In this document: positions 21,710 to 32,360 of the stretch, one piece after another
Position numbering within the stretch: position 1 is the first letter of the stretch
How the letters are laid out: every line of letters starts with the position of its first letter
DNA from: Schistocephalus solidus
Lineage: Eukaryota; Platyhelminthes; Cestoda; Diphyllobothriidea; Diphyllobothriidae
Assembly: GCA_017591395.1 (NCBI GenBank)
Contig: WEDG01007368.1
Span: 31,558-95,557 of the forward strand
Length of the DNA stretch: 64,000 bases
Reading direction: 5' to 3'
Notes under the pieces: model-generated
The model's database searches: none
What the model was told of the DNA's origin: nothing
Seen by the model: the letters and a program-made list of their open reading frames with translations, nothing else
Translations under genes and position numbers: made by a program

Positions 21710-23621
21710 TCATGAGCCCACGTACAGACTGGCCAAAAGTACGATAAATGCGCTCAATTTTGAGTGGCCCAGTGCGTTTGATTTTTCGGGCCATTTAAGG
21801 AAGTGTGTTGGGTACAGCATAATGGGTGCATTGTCGTATGGGACAAATTGGTATACTTCTCGTTCACCATTATTGTTCACCAAGGAGAAGGATAAATTCT
21901 CATTCTGCATGTGTCCGGTTACTCGCATGAGTTTAAACTCTTCGCCACCGATTGGCACTTTAAAAAGGGAGAACATAAATAAAGTATTTTCATCACATAC
22001 TGGGTGTAGCAACGTAAAACGTAACTTACCATAGGGAAGAATTAGTTGCAGTCCTGGTTGGTCTGGAACTGATTTGCGTCTGCTGATGTTTCCAAAGAGC
22101 CCAATCTCCTTAAAATATCAAAAGCGCTTCAGCAGAAAAGTATAGGTAAGCAATGAGACTGTTAGAATTAAAGTCTTGCTACAGTATAACTCTGTAAGAT
22201 AAATTGGGAAATTGAAAATGCACAGGTTATCTGTTACCGCTATATCCGCGTCCAAGACAACAGAAATTGGTGTTGAATTTGTTGGCTTGGTAACAATTGG
22301 TTTTAAGCAGCTGACGCCGGGAAGCTCTGCCAAGTTAAGGGGACATTGATTTATTAATGTGAAGTGACATACTATCGAAATACATTTTGTGATAAAAACA
22401 AGGTTTAAATTTTATCTGCAAGCCAGAAGACGTTTGCAAGAATACCTGGAAAAAATTCATCCTCTTCCACTACGACGATCGCAATTTGGGCTAGCGAGCC
22501 GTTTTCTGGTGTGAGCCTAATTGCAGCGTACTTCTCGTAGGTCCCTGCGTTGATTAGGAAACTTCTATATCCTGCAATAACAAAAACAATCAAGTTATTA
22601 ATCTTGGAAAAAAATCGTCATTGGGATATTACGATTTATAAAGTACGGATTGACGAAATCTTTTAAAATTTATTAAATTTTTTTATTTAAATTTTAATAG
22701 CACATTACGCCTTCTTTAAATATAATACTCGTAATAAGTGTGTTTTTCCTTTTTAAAAAGTTTCTACTTATGAGATTTATAAAAATCGTGAAATTATCAT
22801 TCGGAATCCATCTTATCAGTTTGTTTATTAGTTACCTATAAAGTATAGCAAATAATCCATAAATATTGCTTAATTTTATGATAATTCTTCATTATACTTT
22901 AGAAAAATATACGATGCTCCTTAGGCAGAATTTATACAACAGGACGTTTGGAAACCTTGAATGTAATTGCACTGGCATTCAAAATTACTCGGCCATTAGT
23001 TAAGTTTTAATTAAACTGAAAGATGCTCTTTCTTCAAGTATTAACTTTCAAGAAGGCACAACTTTCTGCCAATGTCCTACCAGGAACAATAATTTTGTGC
23101 ATTATTCTTTGCAATCTATTTTGATTTATAAAAGTAATGAAAACCAATAAGAAAAAAATGTTTTTACAGAGTTGGGTTTTTACAAGCATACTTAGGAAAC
23201 CAACTCCAATAGGAAATATATGGCCAAATTTCCGGTTAAATTTCATTAGGTAGACAATCTACTGGAAACGCATACGCACAGAGGCAACGATAAGACGCAA
23301 TAACTCACTTGGAAGAAATTCAACACAATTTTTCGGAGGTTCACAAGGGTTTACTGCTGTTCCCTGCACAAATCCCGATTCCGAAGCATTGAACTGCGGG
23401 AATAAAAAGGATGTGAATACGTTTGAAGGCAACAGCCACAGTTTTGCCTACCTCAAAAGAAATGTTGACCTCGGACACATAGTCAATTTGAGTATTTTTC
23501 TGGATTGTAAGCGTATAACTATCTTTAAAAAGAAGGCTCTATGAGAAATTTCCGAATTACGACAACCGAAAAATTCGATATTTAACAGGAGCAAAGTAAA
23601 AGACAAAGTAATCAAGGACAT
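21710..23621 (-). CDS. Seven-exon secreted, probably GPI-anchored protein, copy A (intact)
   Basis: Predicted exons on the minus strand are 23621-23561, 23522-23452, 23393-23309, 22571-22446, 22326-22191, 22079-22030 and 21999-21710. They sum to 819 nt, 272 residues, and all junction phases match with GT-AG ends. Introns are 38, 58, 737, 119, 111 and 30 nt. Residues 1-20 (MSLITLSFTLLLLNIEFFGC) form a signal peptide. Five sequons follow (NIS, NAS, NGS, NST, NLS), along with a CEPPKNC cysteine pair. The last 16 residues or so (KLSAFIVLLASLYV...) are hydrophobic and reach the stop, as in a GPI-attachment signal. The protein should thus be extracellular and membrane-tethered. I do not recognise the family. 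AATATAAATTTAAA, a weak polyadenylation-like site, lies about 50 bases past the stop. Splice sites are inferred from sequence and from comparison with copies B-D. Confidence 0.7.
22000..22029 (-). other. 30-nt intron 6 of copy A
   Basis: It begins with a perfect GTAAGT donor and ends CTACACCCAG. All four copies keep GTAAGT. Its length is a multiple of three, so retention would also be in frame in A, but copy D has an in-frame TAA inside it, which argues for removal. Confidence 0.5.
23523..23560 (-). other. 38-nt intron 1 of copy A
   Basis: It begins GTAATTCGG and ends in a pyrimidine tract, CTTCTTTTTAAAG. Removing it joins the signal-peptide frame to the downstream frame (CAT codon across the junction). 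Without it the frames do not connect in any of the four copies. Confidence 0.6.
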
Positions 23622-23859
23622 TATATGACGTTGTGCCGAAGAGGTGATTGTGTTCACAATATATGCAGTGGTGTCCTTAACGTTAATGGTTATTTCGTTC
23701 CATTTTATGCAACCAAGGAAACTAGTATGTTGTCAGTTTTGGGTCAGTTGGGACTTATCCAATCGCTTTTACGACTGCGCGTGCTCTTCTGCTCCCTCTT
23801 CTGATTTAAGACGTCTCCCTTGCATTGGACATTACAACTTTAAGATGTCGTGAAGGCAA

Positions 23860-23874
23860 CAGCAATATATAACA
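23860..23874 (-). promoter_or_regulatory. TATA-like element upstream of copy A
   Basis: On the minus strand the sequence is GTTATATATTGCTG, about 245 bases before the start codon. The same TATATATTGCTG-type element sits at the same distance in copies B, C and D. Confidence 0.4.
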
Positions 23875-24333
23875 CCTCTTATAATTGAATTCCATAAAAG
23901 GATTTTCGATGGGAGAAATTTTTAGTAAACTTTCTGATGCCTGCAACAGGCTTTTTGAAACTTCCCCACGAATTCTAAATTATCCTGGTTGCGGATAGTT
24001 CAGGCATCAAATTATCTTGCTTTATAATCAGTTAAATAAGTTCTTTTGTTCAGTCATGACCTGCAATGACACTTTTTGGCTCTCAGCATATAGGCTACCA
24101 GATTTTAATATCCAAAAAGCTGTTTTAATAACTGTTTGGTGCTTTTAGCCAAACAAGCATGGGGGAACAATTCTGCATCTCCAGGTTGCTGTGCTGAGCA
24201 TGCAATGTCCATTGCATTTTACTTTTGGCCATCTTATGAGAGGCAACTGCTTGATTTATATAGCCGATAGCTGACTCCTCATGAGCAGTTTAAAAGCCCA
24301 CGTACAGAATGGCCAAAAGTACAATAAATGTGC

Positions 24334-26183
24334 TCAATTTTGAGTGGCCCAGTGCGTTTGATTTTTGGGCCATTTAAGGAAGTGTGTTTGGTACAGCATA
24401 ATGGGTGCATTGTCGTATGGGACAAATTGGTATACTTCTCGTTCACCATTATTGTTCACCAAGGAGAAGGATAAATTCTCATTCTGCATGTGTCCGGTTA
24501 CTCGCATGAGTTTAAACTCTTCGCCACCGATTGGCACTTTAAAAAGGGAGAACATAAATGAAGTATTTTCATCACATACTGGGTGTAGCAACGTAAAACG
24601 TAACTTACCATAGGGAAGAATTAGTTGCAGTCCTGGTTGGTCTGGAGCCGATTTGCATCTGCTGATTTTTCAAAAGAGCCCAATCTCCCTTAAAATATCG
24701 AAAGTGCTTCAGCACAAAAGTATAGATAAGCAATGCAAATTTTATAAATAAAGTCCTGCTACAGTTTTACTCTGTTAGGTAAATTGGGAAATTGAAAATG
24801 CACAGGTGATCTGTTACCGCTATATCCGCGTCCGAGACAACAGAAATTGGTGTTGAATTTGTCGGCTTGGTAACAATTGGTTTTATGCAGCTGCCGCCGT
24901 GAAGCTCTGCCAAGTTAAGGGGATATTTATTTTATTACTGTGCAGTGACATACTATCGAAATATATTTTGTGATAAAAACAAGGTTTGAATTTTATCTGC
25001 AAGCCAGGAGACGTTCGAAAGAATACCTGGAAAAATTTTTATCCTCTTTCACTACGACGATCGCAATTTGGACTAGCGAGCCGTTTTCTGGTGTGAGCCT
25101 AATCACAGCGTACTTTTCGTAGGTCCCTGCGTTGATTAGGAAAATTCTATATCCTTCAAAAACAAAAACAATCAAGTTATTAATCTTGGAAAAAAATATC
25201 CTTTGGATATTCCGATTGATAAATTACGGATTGACGAAATCTTTTAAAATGTATGAAACTATTTTTTATTTAAAGTTTGGTAGCACATTACGCCTTATTT
25301 AAATAAAATACTTGTAATAAGTTTTTCTCTTTTAAAACGTTTTCTGCTTATTAGACATTTTAAAATCGTAAAATAATCATTCAGAATCCATCTTATCAGT
25401 TTGTTTATTAATGTTACCTATAAAGTATAGTACATGATAAACATATATTGCTTAATTTTATGAGACTTTTTCCTTATTCTTTAGAGAAATATACGATGCT
25501 CCTTAGGCAGAACTTATAAAACATGTAGTTTGGAAACCTTCAATGCAATTGCAATGGCATTCAAAATTACTAGGCCATTAGTAAAATTTTATTCTAAAAC
25601 TGAAAATGCTCTTTCTTCAAGTATGCAATTTCAAGAAGACACAACTTTCTGCCAGTTTTCTACCAGGAACAATAATTTAGTGCATTTTTTCTTTGAAATC
25701 TATTTTGATTTATAAAAGTATTGAAAACCAATAAGCAAAATGCTTTTTTAGTGCATTTAGTGCATTTTAGTGCATTTAGTGCATTTTTTCTTTGAAACCA
25801 ACTCCAATAGGAAATATATGGCCAAATTTCCGGTGAAATTTCATGAGGTAGACAATCCACTGGAAACGCATAGGTACGGAGGCAACGATAAGACGCACTA
25901 ACTCACTTGGAAGAAATTCAACACAATTTTTCGGAGGTTCACAAGGGGTTTCTGCTGTTCCCAGCACAAATCCCAATTCCGAAGCATTGAACTGCGGGAA
26001 TAAAAAGGATGTGAATACGATTGAAGGCAACAGCCAACATTTTGCCTACCTCGAAGGAACTTTTGACTGCTAGCATTGAACTATCTTTAAAAAGTAGGCT
26101 TTATGAGAAATTTCCGAATAACGACAACCGAAAAAATGGATATTTAAAAGGAGCACAGCAAGTGACAGAGAAATCAAGGACAT
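24334..26183 (-). pseudogene. Seven-exon secreted protein family, copy B (disrupted)
   Basis: Exons by comparison with A are 26183-26123, about 26085-26050, 25991-25907, 25153-25027, 24906-24771, 24658-24609 and 24578-24334. Exon 2 has an in-frame loss that removes 11 residues and leaves HSSMLAVKSSFE. Exon 3 has gained one base near 25035, which shifts the frame before its donor. Exon 6 has lost one base near 24384 (TGGCCC followed by AAAA), so the frame ends early and the GPI-like tail is lost. The exon 2 donor GTGAGT and the GTAAGT donor of the last intron are intact. Introns contain a TAA, a one-base insertion and a TGA that would break an unspliced frame. Both exon lesions are single bases in homopolymers and could be sequence errors. 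Confidence 0.65.
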
Positions 26184-26422
26184 TATATGACGTTGTGCCG
26201 AAGAGGTGACTGTGTTCACCCTATACGCAGTGGTGTCCTTAACTTTAATGGTTATTTCTTTTTATTTTATGTAACCAAGGAGACTATAATGTTGTCAGAA
26301 TTGGGTCGGTTGGGACTTATCCAATCGCTTTTGTGACGGCGTGTGCTGTTATACTCCCTCTTGTGTTTTAAGACGGCTCCCTTGCATTGGACAGTACAAC
26401 TGCCAGATGTCGTGAAGGCCAC

Positions 26423-26435
26423 AGCAATATATATC
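26423..26435 (-). promoter_or_regulatory. TATA-like element upstream of copy B
   Basis: Minus-strand GATATATATTGCT about 245 bases before the start codon at 26183, matching the other copies. Confidence 0.4.
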
Positions 26436-26994
26436 ACCTCTTATAATTGAATTCCTTAAAAGGATTTTCGATGGGAGAAATTTTAGTAAACTTTTCTGAT
26501 GCCTGCAATAGGCTTTTGAAACTTCCCCACGAATTCTAAATTATCCTGGTTGCGGATAGTACAGGCATCAAACTATCTAGCCCTATAATCACTAAAATGA
26601 GTTCTTTTGTTCAGTCATGACCTGTAATGAAACTATTTGGCTCTAGGCAAATAGACTACTAGGTTTTTGTATATCAGAAAAGCTGTTTTAATAACTGTTT
26701 GGTGCTTGTAGCCAAACAAGCAGGGGGAAAAAATCTTTGCATCTCCAGGCTGTTGCACTGAGCCCAGCATGAAATGTTGTGCTTCCTCTTTATATATCCA
26801 TTGCATTTTACTTTTGACCAGCTTCTGAGAGACAACTGTAATTTTTACTGCCTGATTTCGTTTTAGTGAGATAATAATTGTCTTCGTGATTTCGATTCCC
26901 TATTCACTTCGCTCCCATCATCGCCATCAATTATGACCCCCAGCGGTGATCGTGAGATCTGCTAATTGTAGTACGCATGTGATTGCGATGGTCT

Positions 26995-27034
26995 CTGATT
27001 GTGAGTTCGATTGAAAATCCGAAACGGCAGGCCA
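26995..27034 (+). ncRNA. Degenerate hammerhead-like motif next to Penelope fragment
   Basis: CTGATTGTGAGTTCGATTGA followed by AAATCCGAAACGGCAGGCC resembles the motif at 30506. It keeps the AATCCGAAAC block but has a disturbed CTGANGA box. It lies within 100 bases of a Penelope-type fragment. Confidence 0.25.
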
Positions 27035-27099
27035 ATAAACTTCTTGTTCCAGCGATCACATCTCCTTCTGCAGTGCTCCCTGGAACTCGCCTGTTCATT

Positions 27100-27400
27100 T
27101 CTATCAGCAGCGACAAAATAAGCGATAGTTATGGGAGTGGGTAGTAGTCAATCGACGACCAGTGTCGCAAGTCTTGGTGTGAATGCGCAGGGCCGACGTC
27201 AAATCGATGCATCGACAGACTGAGTTCTCATCCAAGGCCCCCACTTCAGTCTTTTCTCGGCTCCCAGCGTGGGCCATTATTTCGGTGACTGCAAAGTTGA
27301 GCTCGTGGCCCGTTTTGCAGGTTTGGATGGCCACTTGTGATGAGTTGGCATCTTGTCGCTGATCGAGCTTGCGTTAGGGTATGCGTTCAGTCTGACTGGC
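27100..27400 (-). pseudogene. Penelope-like GIY-YIG endonuclease remnant
   Basis: The minus strand encodes KLDQRQDANSSQVAIQTCKT, then GHELNFAVTEIMAHAGSREK and DENSVCRCIDL. This resembles the second half of the GIY-YIG domain of Penelope-like elements, where HEx(F/L)NF and NSxNRxIDL blocks follow the GIY-YIG core. The catalytic N-terminal part is not visible. The frame is open from 27334 to 27104 but has shifts upstream. Confidence 0.5.
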
Positions 27401-27999
27401 GTAATTAAAAAACGATAGTTTGGGCACGAGATATGGTAAACCAAAACAGAGTGCTCCCGGGGTTTAGTTAGTACTTGATTTTCGACAACCTTGCAACTCC
27501 TAATGGATTTGGGCCGGTGTGGAAATGCACCCAGCCGTCTCAGAGCATTCCATCTCCTCGGGGCGGTTTCCGTTTGGGGTTCGCCAGGGGATAAACCTGT
27601 AGGTTGAGACTTAGTAAATAACTAAAGTAGAGTGCATTCCGCGGTGATATGATGAAAGGCGGAAACTCGTTAGAAAAGAGAATTTGACTCGTAAATTTTC
27701 AAGCTGGCTACGCTAACCCATCGTAATACGAACTTAAAAGTGATAGGTGGCATTGTCACACTGGCGTTTAAGGGTGCACACATGGAGAGAGGCAGACAAC
27801 CTTGCAAGAGAGGGGCAGTGTATCGTGTGGTGATGAATACTGGAGGTGAGAAGAAAAGCTGTGAGACCGTGATCAGAGACCATTGAAGTGGACACCTAGG
27901 TCAACATTGCGGATTATACTGTCCGACCAAAATTTTATTATAAAAGTAGAATTATGTATTTTATTCGTTTTGTCTATATCATGAGGATGATTTCTCCCA
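27401..27999. other. Spacer with no recognised gene
   Basis: Mixed-composition sequence with no sizeable frame and no repeat match that I could find in the window. Confidence 0.4.
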
Positions 28000-29385
28000 T
28001 ACCCAGTATCTGTTCTCGATTAATTAACACAGCTTGCACACACGGATTATCACACAGAAGTCGAAGAGTGGCATGGAATTTTCGGAGAACGTTGAATAGA
28101 GGCAGGCTCCAACAACAGCCCGGAATATTTTCTTGAAGTCTTCTCCTTTAGTGTTTCCGGGACGACCTATAAACTGGCTTATTGGCTATTCAGTGCCACA
28201 TGTCAGAATGCAGTCATCGGCCCTTCTGGGAAGGTATCCGACTGTAACGTTTTGTTCCCTTACGGCTGCTGGCGCGTAGATGCAGACGACTTAGGCATGG
28301 GTAAAGTGTCTCTTCACTCGTGACTAAACTGACCGGTCACTGAGTGACGTGCAAACAAGCCATGCCTGTTTCTCTTGCTGTATTAGGGCGATCGCCACAC
28401 TGTCTCCCCCAGACAAGTAGTGCTTGCCGGCGTAATAGAGGATGAAGCATGAGTAAAGAACACGTGTCCTGTAGGCAGGGAGGGGGGCATATAAGCAAAT
28501 TTGGGTCACTATTTAACTGGGTCAACTGTCTAGTAGGGTTAAGTGCTCACAAACGAAGCCAAAGCCTGCGTATTCCAGCAACTTTAGCCAGACTTTTAAG
28601 GCCATAACATCGGTTAACTTGGTCGGTACTTACCCCAAGTCAAACTTCAAAAAACAGGGTTGGATATACGATAAATTTCCGTACTCGTGCAATGTCATGA
28701 AAGAAATTTGGGTGAGTAGCTAGCGTATATTTGGTCTTATTATGTAGGTTTGTTGAGTTGATTTGAGGCAGAGAAGTTTTCGTACAAAAGGAAGCTTTAT
28801 TTTTATAGGAGGAATCAGGCAGAATTTGGGCGAAACCGGAGTTCGCAGGTGTGCTGGTGCACAAAACTAAACCTATTGTTTTGTGCGTTGCGCTATCAAA
28901 ATTTAATTTAAGACACGAAGGTTTTAAATAAGTTCCTTTTTAACCGGAAAATCTGTTGTTATATCAATGAAAATATGTGAAGGAAACTGTAAGGTATCGT
29001 ACTGTTTTCTAGAATCGAGGAACGTATTCATCTGTATCAATTGTTTTTACCTATTTCTGACGTTTGTTTACCACAAAGCACAATTTCCGATTGTTACTTT
29101 GACGTAACCATTTACAATGTAAAATCTGCGAATATGTTTCAACTAAATATCTAGTTAAAGCTCATTTAAAGAGGTTACTTATCACAGAAAGTTTTAATTG
29201 ATCTTAGCCATATTTATGGCCAACATTTGTCGTGGTCGTTATGTTTCTTGGCGATTAGTTTCATTTTGGGGTAAGCCTACAAATATGACTCAAATGGCCA
29301 TTTGCATTCAAAAGAATATCCAAAAGCTCACTCTGTTAAATACTTCTCCGAAATATCTTACCTTAAGCGTGTTGGTAAACGTGGC
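28000..29385 (+). repeat. Dispersed block R, copy 1
   Basis: Parallel to 39290-41010 (GGCATGGAATTTTCGGAGAA, CCCGGAATATTTTCTTGAAG, AAATATGACTCAAATGGCCA and many more). Part is inverted at 50940-51330 and 55830-56110. Similarity to copy 2 stops at about 29385, where LINE endonuclease sequence begins. Short frames in both copies on the minus strand (28324-28509, 39609-39791) are alike but look incidental. Confidence 0.75.
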
Positions 29386-29387
29386 AA

Positions 29388-29880
29388 ACCGAAAACTAAC
29401 ATTCATGTACACCAATGCACAGAGTATGCTATCGAAGCTCGACGAGCTTAAGATTCATGTCCAGGATCTACCTCCTGATATAATTTCCCTAACAGAAACT
29501 TGGTTGTCCCAACATGGGGACGACCGGGATGCAACTATGGCTGGCTACCAACTTTTAAGAAAAGATATGAAAGAGCGTCAAGGAGGTGGCGTACTTACAT
29601 ATGCGAAAAGTGACCTTACAGTTTTCAACAAAATTTATAAACTGGTGTCTACTTCCGAGGCGATATGGCTATCCATAAAAATGCCAGGTTCATCAAGTCT
29701 AGATGTCCTGACAGTCTACCGTCCACCGAGAAGAGACCCCGTTGCCGATAATTTACTGCTTGAAAAGATTGCTACACGATCGGATATCCTGATCATGGGA
29801 AACTTTAGTGCGCCTCACATGGACTGAAACTCGGCCTACGCACATAGCGCTGATCTAGTCTTTTACAGTTGCCTTCTGAG
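29388..29880 (+). pseudogene. LINE endonuclease domain, truncated
   Basis: The frame from about 29388 to 29826 encodes the N-terminal half of a non-LTR endonuclease: FMYTNAQSMLSKLDELKI, IISLTETWLSQHGDD, GYQLLRKDMKERQGGGV and VLTVYRPPRRDP. The catalytic glutamate in TETWL is present. The GDFN-type box reads GNFSAPHMD, so the conserved aspartate and asparagine are changed. The upstream part of the 209-codon frame (29198-29387) belongs to block R, not to the LINE. The element is cut at about 29880 with no reverse transcriptase after it. Confidence 0.75.
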
Positions 29881-30505
29881 CAAACGTTAGATCGATATAA
29901 TGGTGTGTGCTACAACATGAACTGAAAGCTGCAAGGGCAACTTCAGAAAAATAAGGCATTTAGTATATTACTAGCTATGTTTGAGTAACATTTCATTCTG
30001 TGTTATTATTTTCATTCAAGGGCTCGCACTCTCCCATAATTCCCATGCGGAAGTCCCTGAGGACTTCCCTGCTTGACTATCTGAACACCTCGGTGACACC
30101 GTGAGTGTCGCATCAACCGAACCTAGCAGCCATAGTCCATGCTGTTTATGAACGTTCTCCCTCGGTTCGAACCGCAACGGACCGAGGACAATCTGGTCGG
30201 ATATTTCTGTGTTCGAAAGCACTCGGCGGACACTGCAATCAGCGAGGGAGTGTCTAGCTGCATCTTCCGCACTTTTGTGATGATCCAGATATCCTCCGCC
30301 ATGCCCCTCGTAGGACCTCCCGAGGAGGACCGTTTTTTCTCCTAAACATCACTCGGATGTTTTTTTTCACTGTCGGCTCTTTTTCAACTACGTTCCACCC
30401 AGTTGGCTCATATTTATTGGCCTCGCCAACAAACCGGCATACCACAACATGAATTCAAAGGTTACTCAGCTTCATCTCCCTCAAATATACTGATACTGAA
30501 TATAT
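29881..30505. other. Spacer with no recognised gene
   Basis: It contains CTCGGTTCGAACCG at about 30170, a perfect tRNA B-box-like string, but no A box at the right distance, so I do not call a tRNA or SINE here. Confidence 0.3.
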
Positions 30506-30545
30506 CTGACGATGGGATCGAATGAAAATCCGAAACGTAAGGTCA
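30506..30545 (+). ncRNA. Hammerhead-ribozyme-like motif
   Basis: CTGACGA at 30506-30512 fits the CUGANGA core. GGAT at 30515-30518 can pair with ATCC at 30528-30531, and GAAAC follows at 30532-30536. A one-pair stem III (C with G around GTAAG) then leads to GGTC, where UC would be the cleavage site. Such minimal hammerheads are known from Penelope-like elements. Stem I is weak here, and two unpaired bases precede stem II. Confidence 0.35.
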
Positions 30546-31149
30546 ATACTCTTCGTGTTCCAACGAGTGAATCTTTTCTTGATAAGGCATCCCGCCTAAA
30601 GAATGAGGCTCAGTGTGTAAACTCCGAAGATGCCTATTCAGTTTGGACTGAGAAAGACATAAACGAGGTGCGTGAAACGCTTAGCAATGGAAAAAATACA
30701 TGCGCGCGTGTCATTGAGCGTAAGTGAGCTGAAAGTTTCTTAGTCGCACATAACCTCGTGAGGGAACAGTGAGCGAAATAAGATGAATGACGATCGATCG
30801 CACATCCGTGGAGGAACTGAGTACTTTTTGACAAAGCATCTTGGGTCACCTTTTACGCTAGCTGCAGTATTTTAGTACTTGGAATTACACCTTTAGGAAG
30901 AAAACCACGGTCCAATACAAAGTATATGGTAATATATTTTAATTCTAAATATTATTACAGCTTGCTCGGTTCGCATCGTCATCTCTAATATATGTGGCAC
31001 TGTCAGCAAGCAAATTAACACTTTGTCAATCAATGTGCACTACTATCTAAATAATCCACCTGAATGCATGCATTCTTGACCCGTGCAAAAACGCAAACCC
31101 TATAATAAAATGTTTATGCAAACCGTGTTATGCCAAGTAATCCTTTTTT
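30546..31149. other. Spacer; inverted match to 17985-18085
   Basis: 30670-30760 matches 17985-18085 inverted. Otherwise AT-rich with no recognised gene. Confidence 0.4.
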
Positions 31150-32360
31150 AGGATACATTTCAGGCACGTTGACACGCATTATTAAAAACCCCTTTGTTAC
31201 ACTGGTTTTTAAATTTAAAATATATTATTCTCGCATAGGCATTTGAAGGGTAGAAATTGTAGAACTTAGTTTTTGCAACAGGGCTAATTCAGAAAAACAG
31301 ATAGCTGATAAAGTTTGCTGGTCTTCTTTACTTTGTAGCATACATCCAGACAGTTAGCTTAACTTTTACAATTAAAAATTGATATAACTTTCTGCTTGAA
31401 AGTCAGGGTTTGCGTAGCATGTGGGTAGCGTTGCCTGCGGAAGGCACTCCTGATATGCTTATCCAGATTTTACATCGTGCTGTTCGCCTAGAATGGCAAG
31501 GGACGCCCCGAGGTTAAATATGCGTTTACTGCCGCCTTCCCAAGAGGGACGTTCTTGTGCTTTCTTAGACCAAGAATGAAGCGCTGTCTCGAAGGATGAT
31601 CTGCGTATCGCAGATAAAACTTTTAGTTTGCCTGTAAGTTTTCGACAGCAGCGCTTGTCGACAACCGAACACAAAGTCCTATGCCGTTTTCTCTGTGAAA
31701 CGTGCATCTTGTCAGCAAGTAAATAGAATGACACGTGAGCATGTAGATTTTGAAGGAATTAATTATTATTTATAAATAACACGAGCAGAAAGTGCATCTT
31801 TTTGAGATCACAGAGCAAAAATTATAGTTTCTCCAATAAATACCTACCTCCATTGAAAGTCAGTATATATTGTGGGGATTTCAACATTGCAGACAAAAAA
31901 TAAAACCCTTTGATTGGCAGTTTTTTGAGTGATGAACAATTTGAAATCATTGCACGTTGGAAGGTCTCTATTGTTAAGATTTCACTTTCTTCCCGGGACT
32001 GAAATATTTTCTTCAAAGTTGGTAGTCGTTTTAGCAGCACAAGAGCGGAGTATTTCAAAAGAGATTTTTGTTCTGGCAAAGCGCACTTGGGAACTAAAAT
32101 AGAGTGTTTTAGAATGTATAATTAGCAGTAAAACTTGCGCATTAAGTAGATTTTACGTAGGTCAACTCTGTTGTATATACCTCACCCCCATCGCAGATGG
32201 CCTTCCGATAAACTTTAGGAGATGCTACGGCTAGGATTGGAATGCTTAGATGCTCGATGACAGTCTCGCATTTCTGTAGACGCCGGTGACAGTCATCGAG
32301 CAGAACTCTCGTTGTCTGTTCGGTAAATCGCTTACCGACTTCTTTGTCCATTGTCATGTT
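31150..32360 (+). repeat. Dispersed block V, copy 1 (holds the orphan gene)
   Basis: Parallel to 42225-42790 and 43400-44510. Landmarks are CAGGCACGTTGACACGCATT, CACTGGTTTTTAAA and TAGCATACATCCAGACAGTT. Copy 3 ends at about 44510, inside what is exon 1 of the orphan gene in this copy. Confidence 0.75.
31459..32357 (-). CDS. Orphan three-exon gene (about 190 residues)
   Basis: Predicted exons on the minus strand are 32357-32186, 32072-31848 and 31631-31459. They total 570 nt (189 residues) with phase 1 at both introns and GT-AG ends: donor GTGAGG, acceptor CTTTGCCAG, donor GTAGGT, acceptor ACTTACAG. The start AAACATGAC opens MTMDKEVGKRFTEQTTRVLL, then LSIPILAVASPKVYRKAIC. Exon 2 encodes KYSALVLLKRLPTLKKIFQS and FYFLSAMLKSPQYILTF. 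Exon 3 encodes GASLAILGEQHD and ends in TAA. The first two exons look helical; no signal peptide is seen and I know no matching family. Two partial, damaged copies lie at 42.5 and 43.7-44.5 kb. It could be a captured fragment of a larger gene. Confidence 0.45.

Larger units (their letters stand above)
21623..24248 (-). repeat. Duplicated gene unit A
   Basis: The unit consists of about 600 bp of upstream DNA, a seven-exon gene and a short 3' flank. It lies head-to-tail with unit B; the junction at about 24248 joins A's upstream edge (AGAGGCAACTG) to B's 3' flank (GCTTGATTTATATAGCCGAT). Units C and D are on the other strand. Confidence 0.8.
24249..26885 (-). repeat. Duplicated gene unit B
   Basis: Second tandem unit, same order as A. 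Its upstream edge extends to about 26885, matching the start of units C (49268) and D (61405) in inverse orientation at ATTATATCACAAAAAGG versus ATAATAATTGTC-type sequence. Confidence 0.75.

Noticed and set aside
22080..22190. Hydrophobic segment ILTVSLLTYTFLL after exon 5 of copy A as a transmembrane helix
   Set aside because: B and C have stops just before it and A has one just after. The segment lies between a conserved GT and a CAGCAG acceptor, so I treat it as intron.
28324..28525. Small conserved protein shared with 39609-39791
   Set aside because: Similarity is no higher than in the surrounding non-coding block, and the inverted copies at 51 and 56 kb do not keep the frame.
30130..30200. 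tRNA gene suggested by a perfect GGTTCGAACC string
   Set aside because: No A box at the right distance and no cloverleaf could be folded around it.
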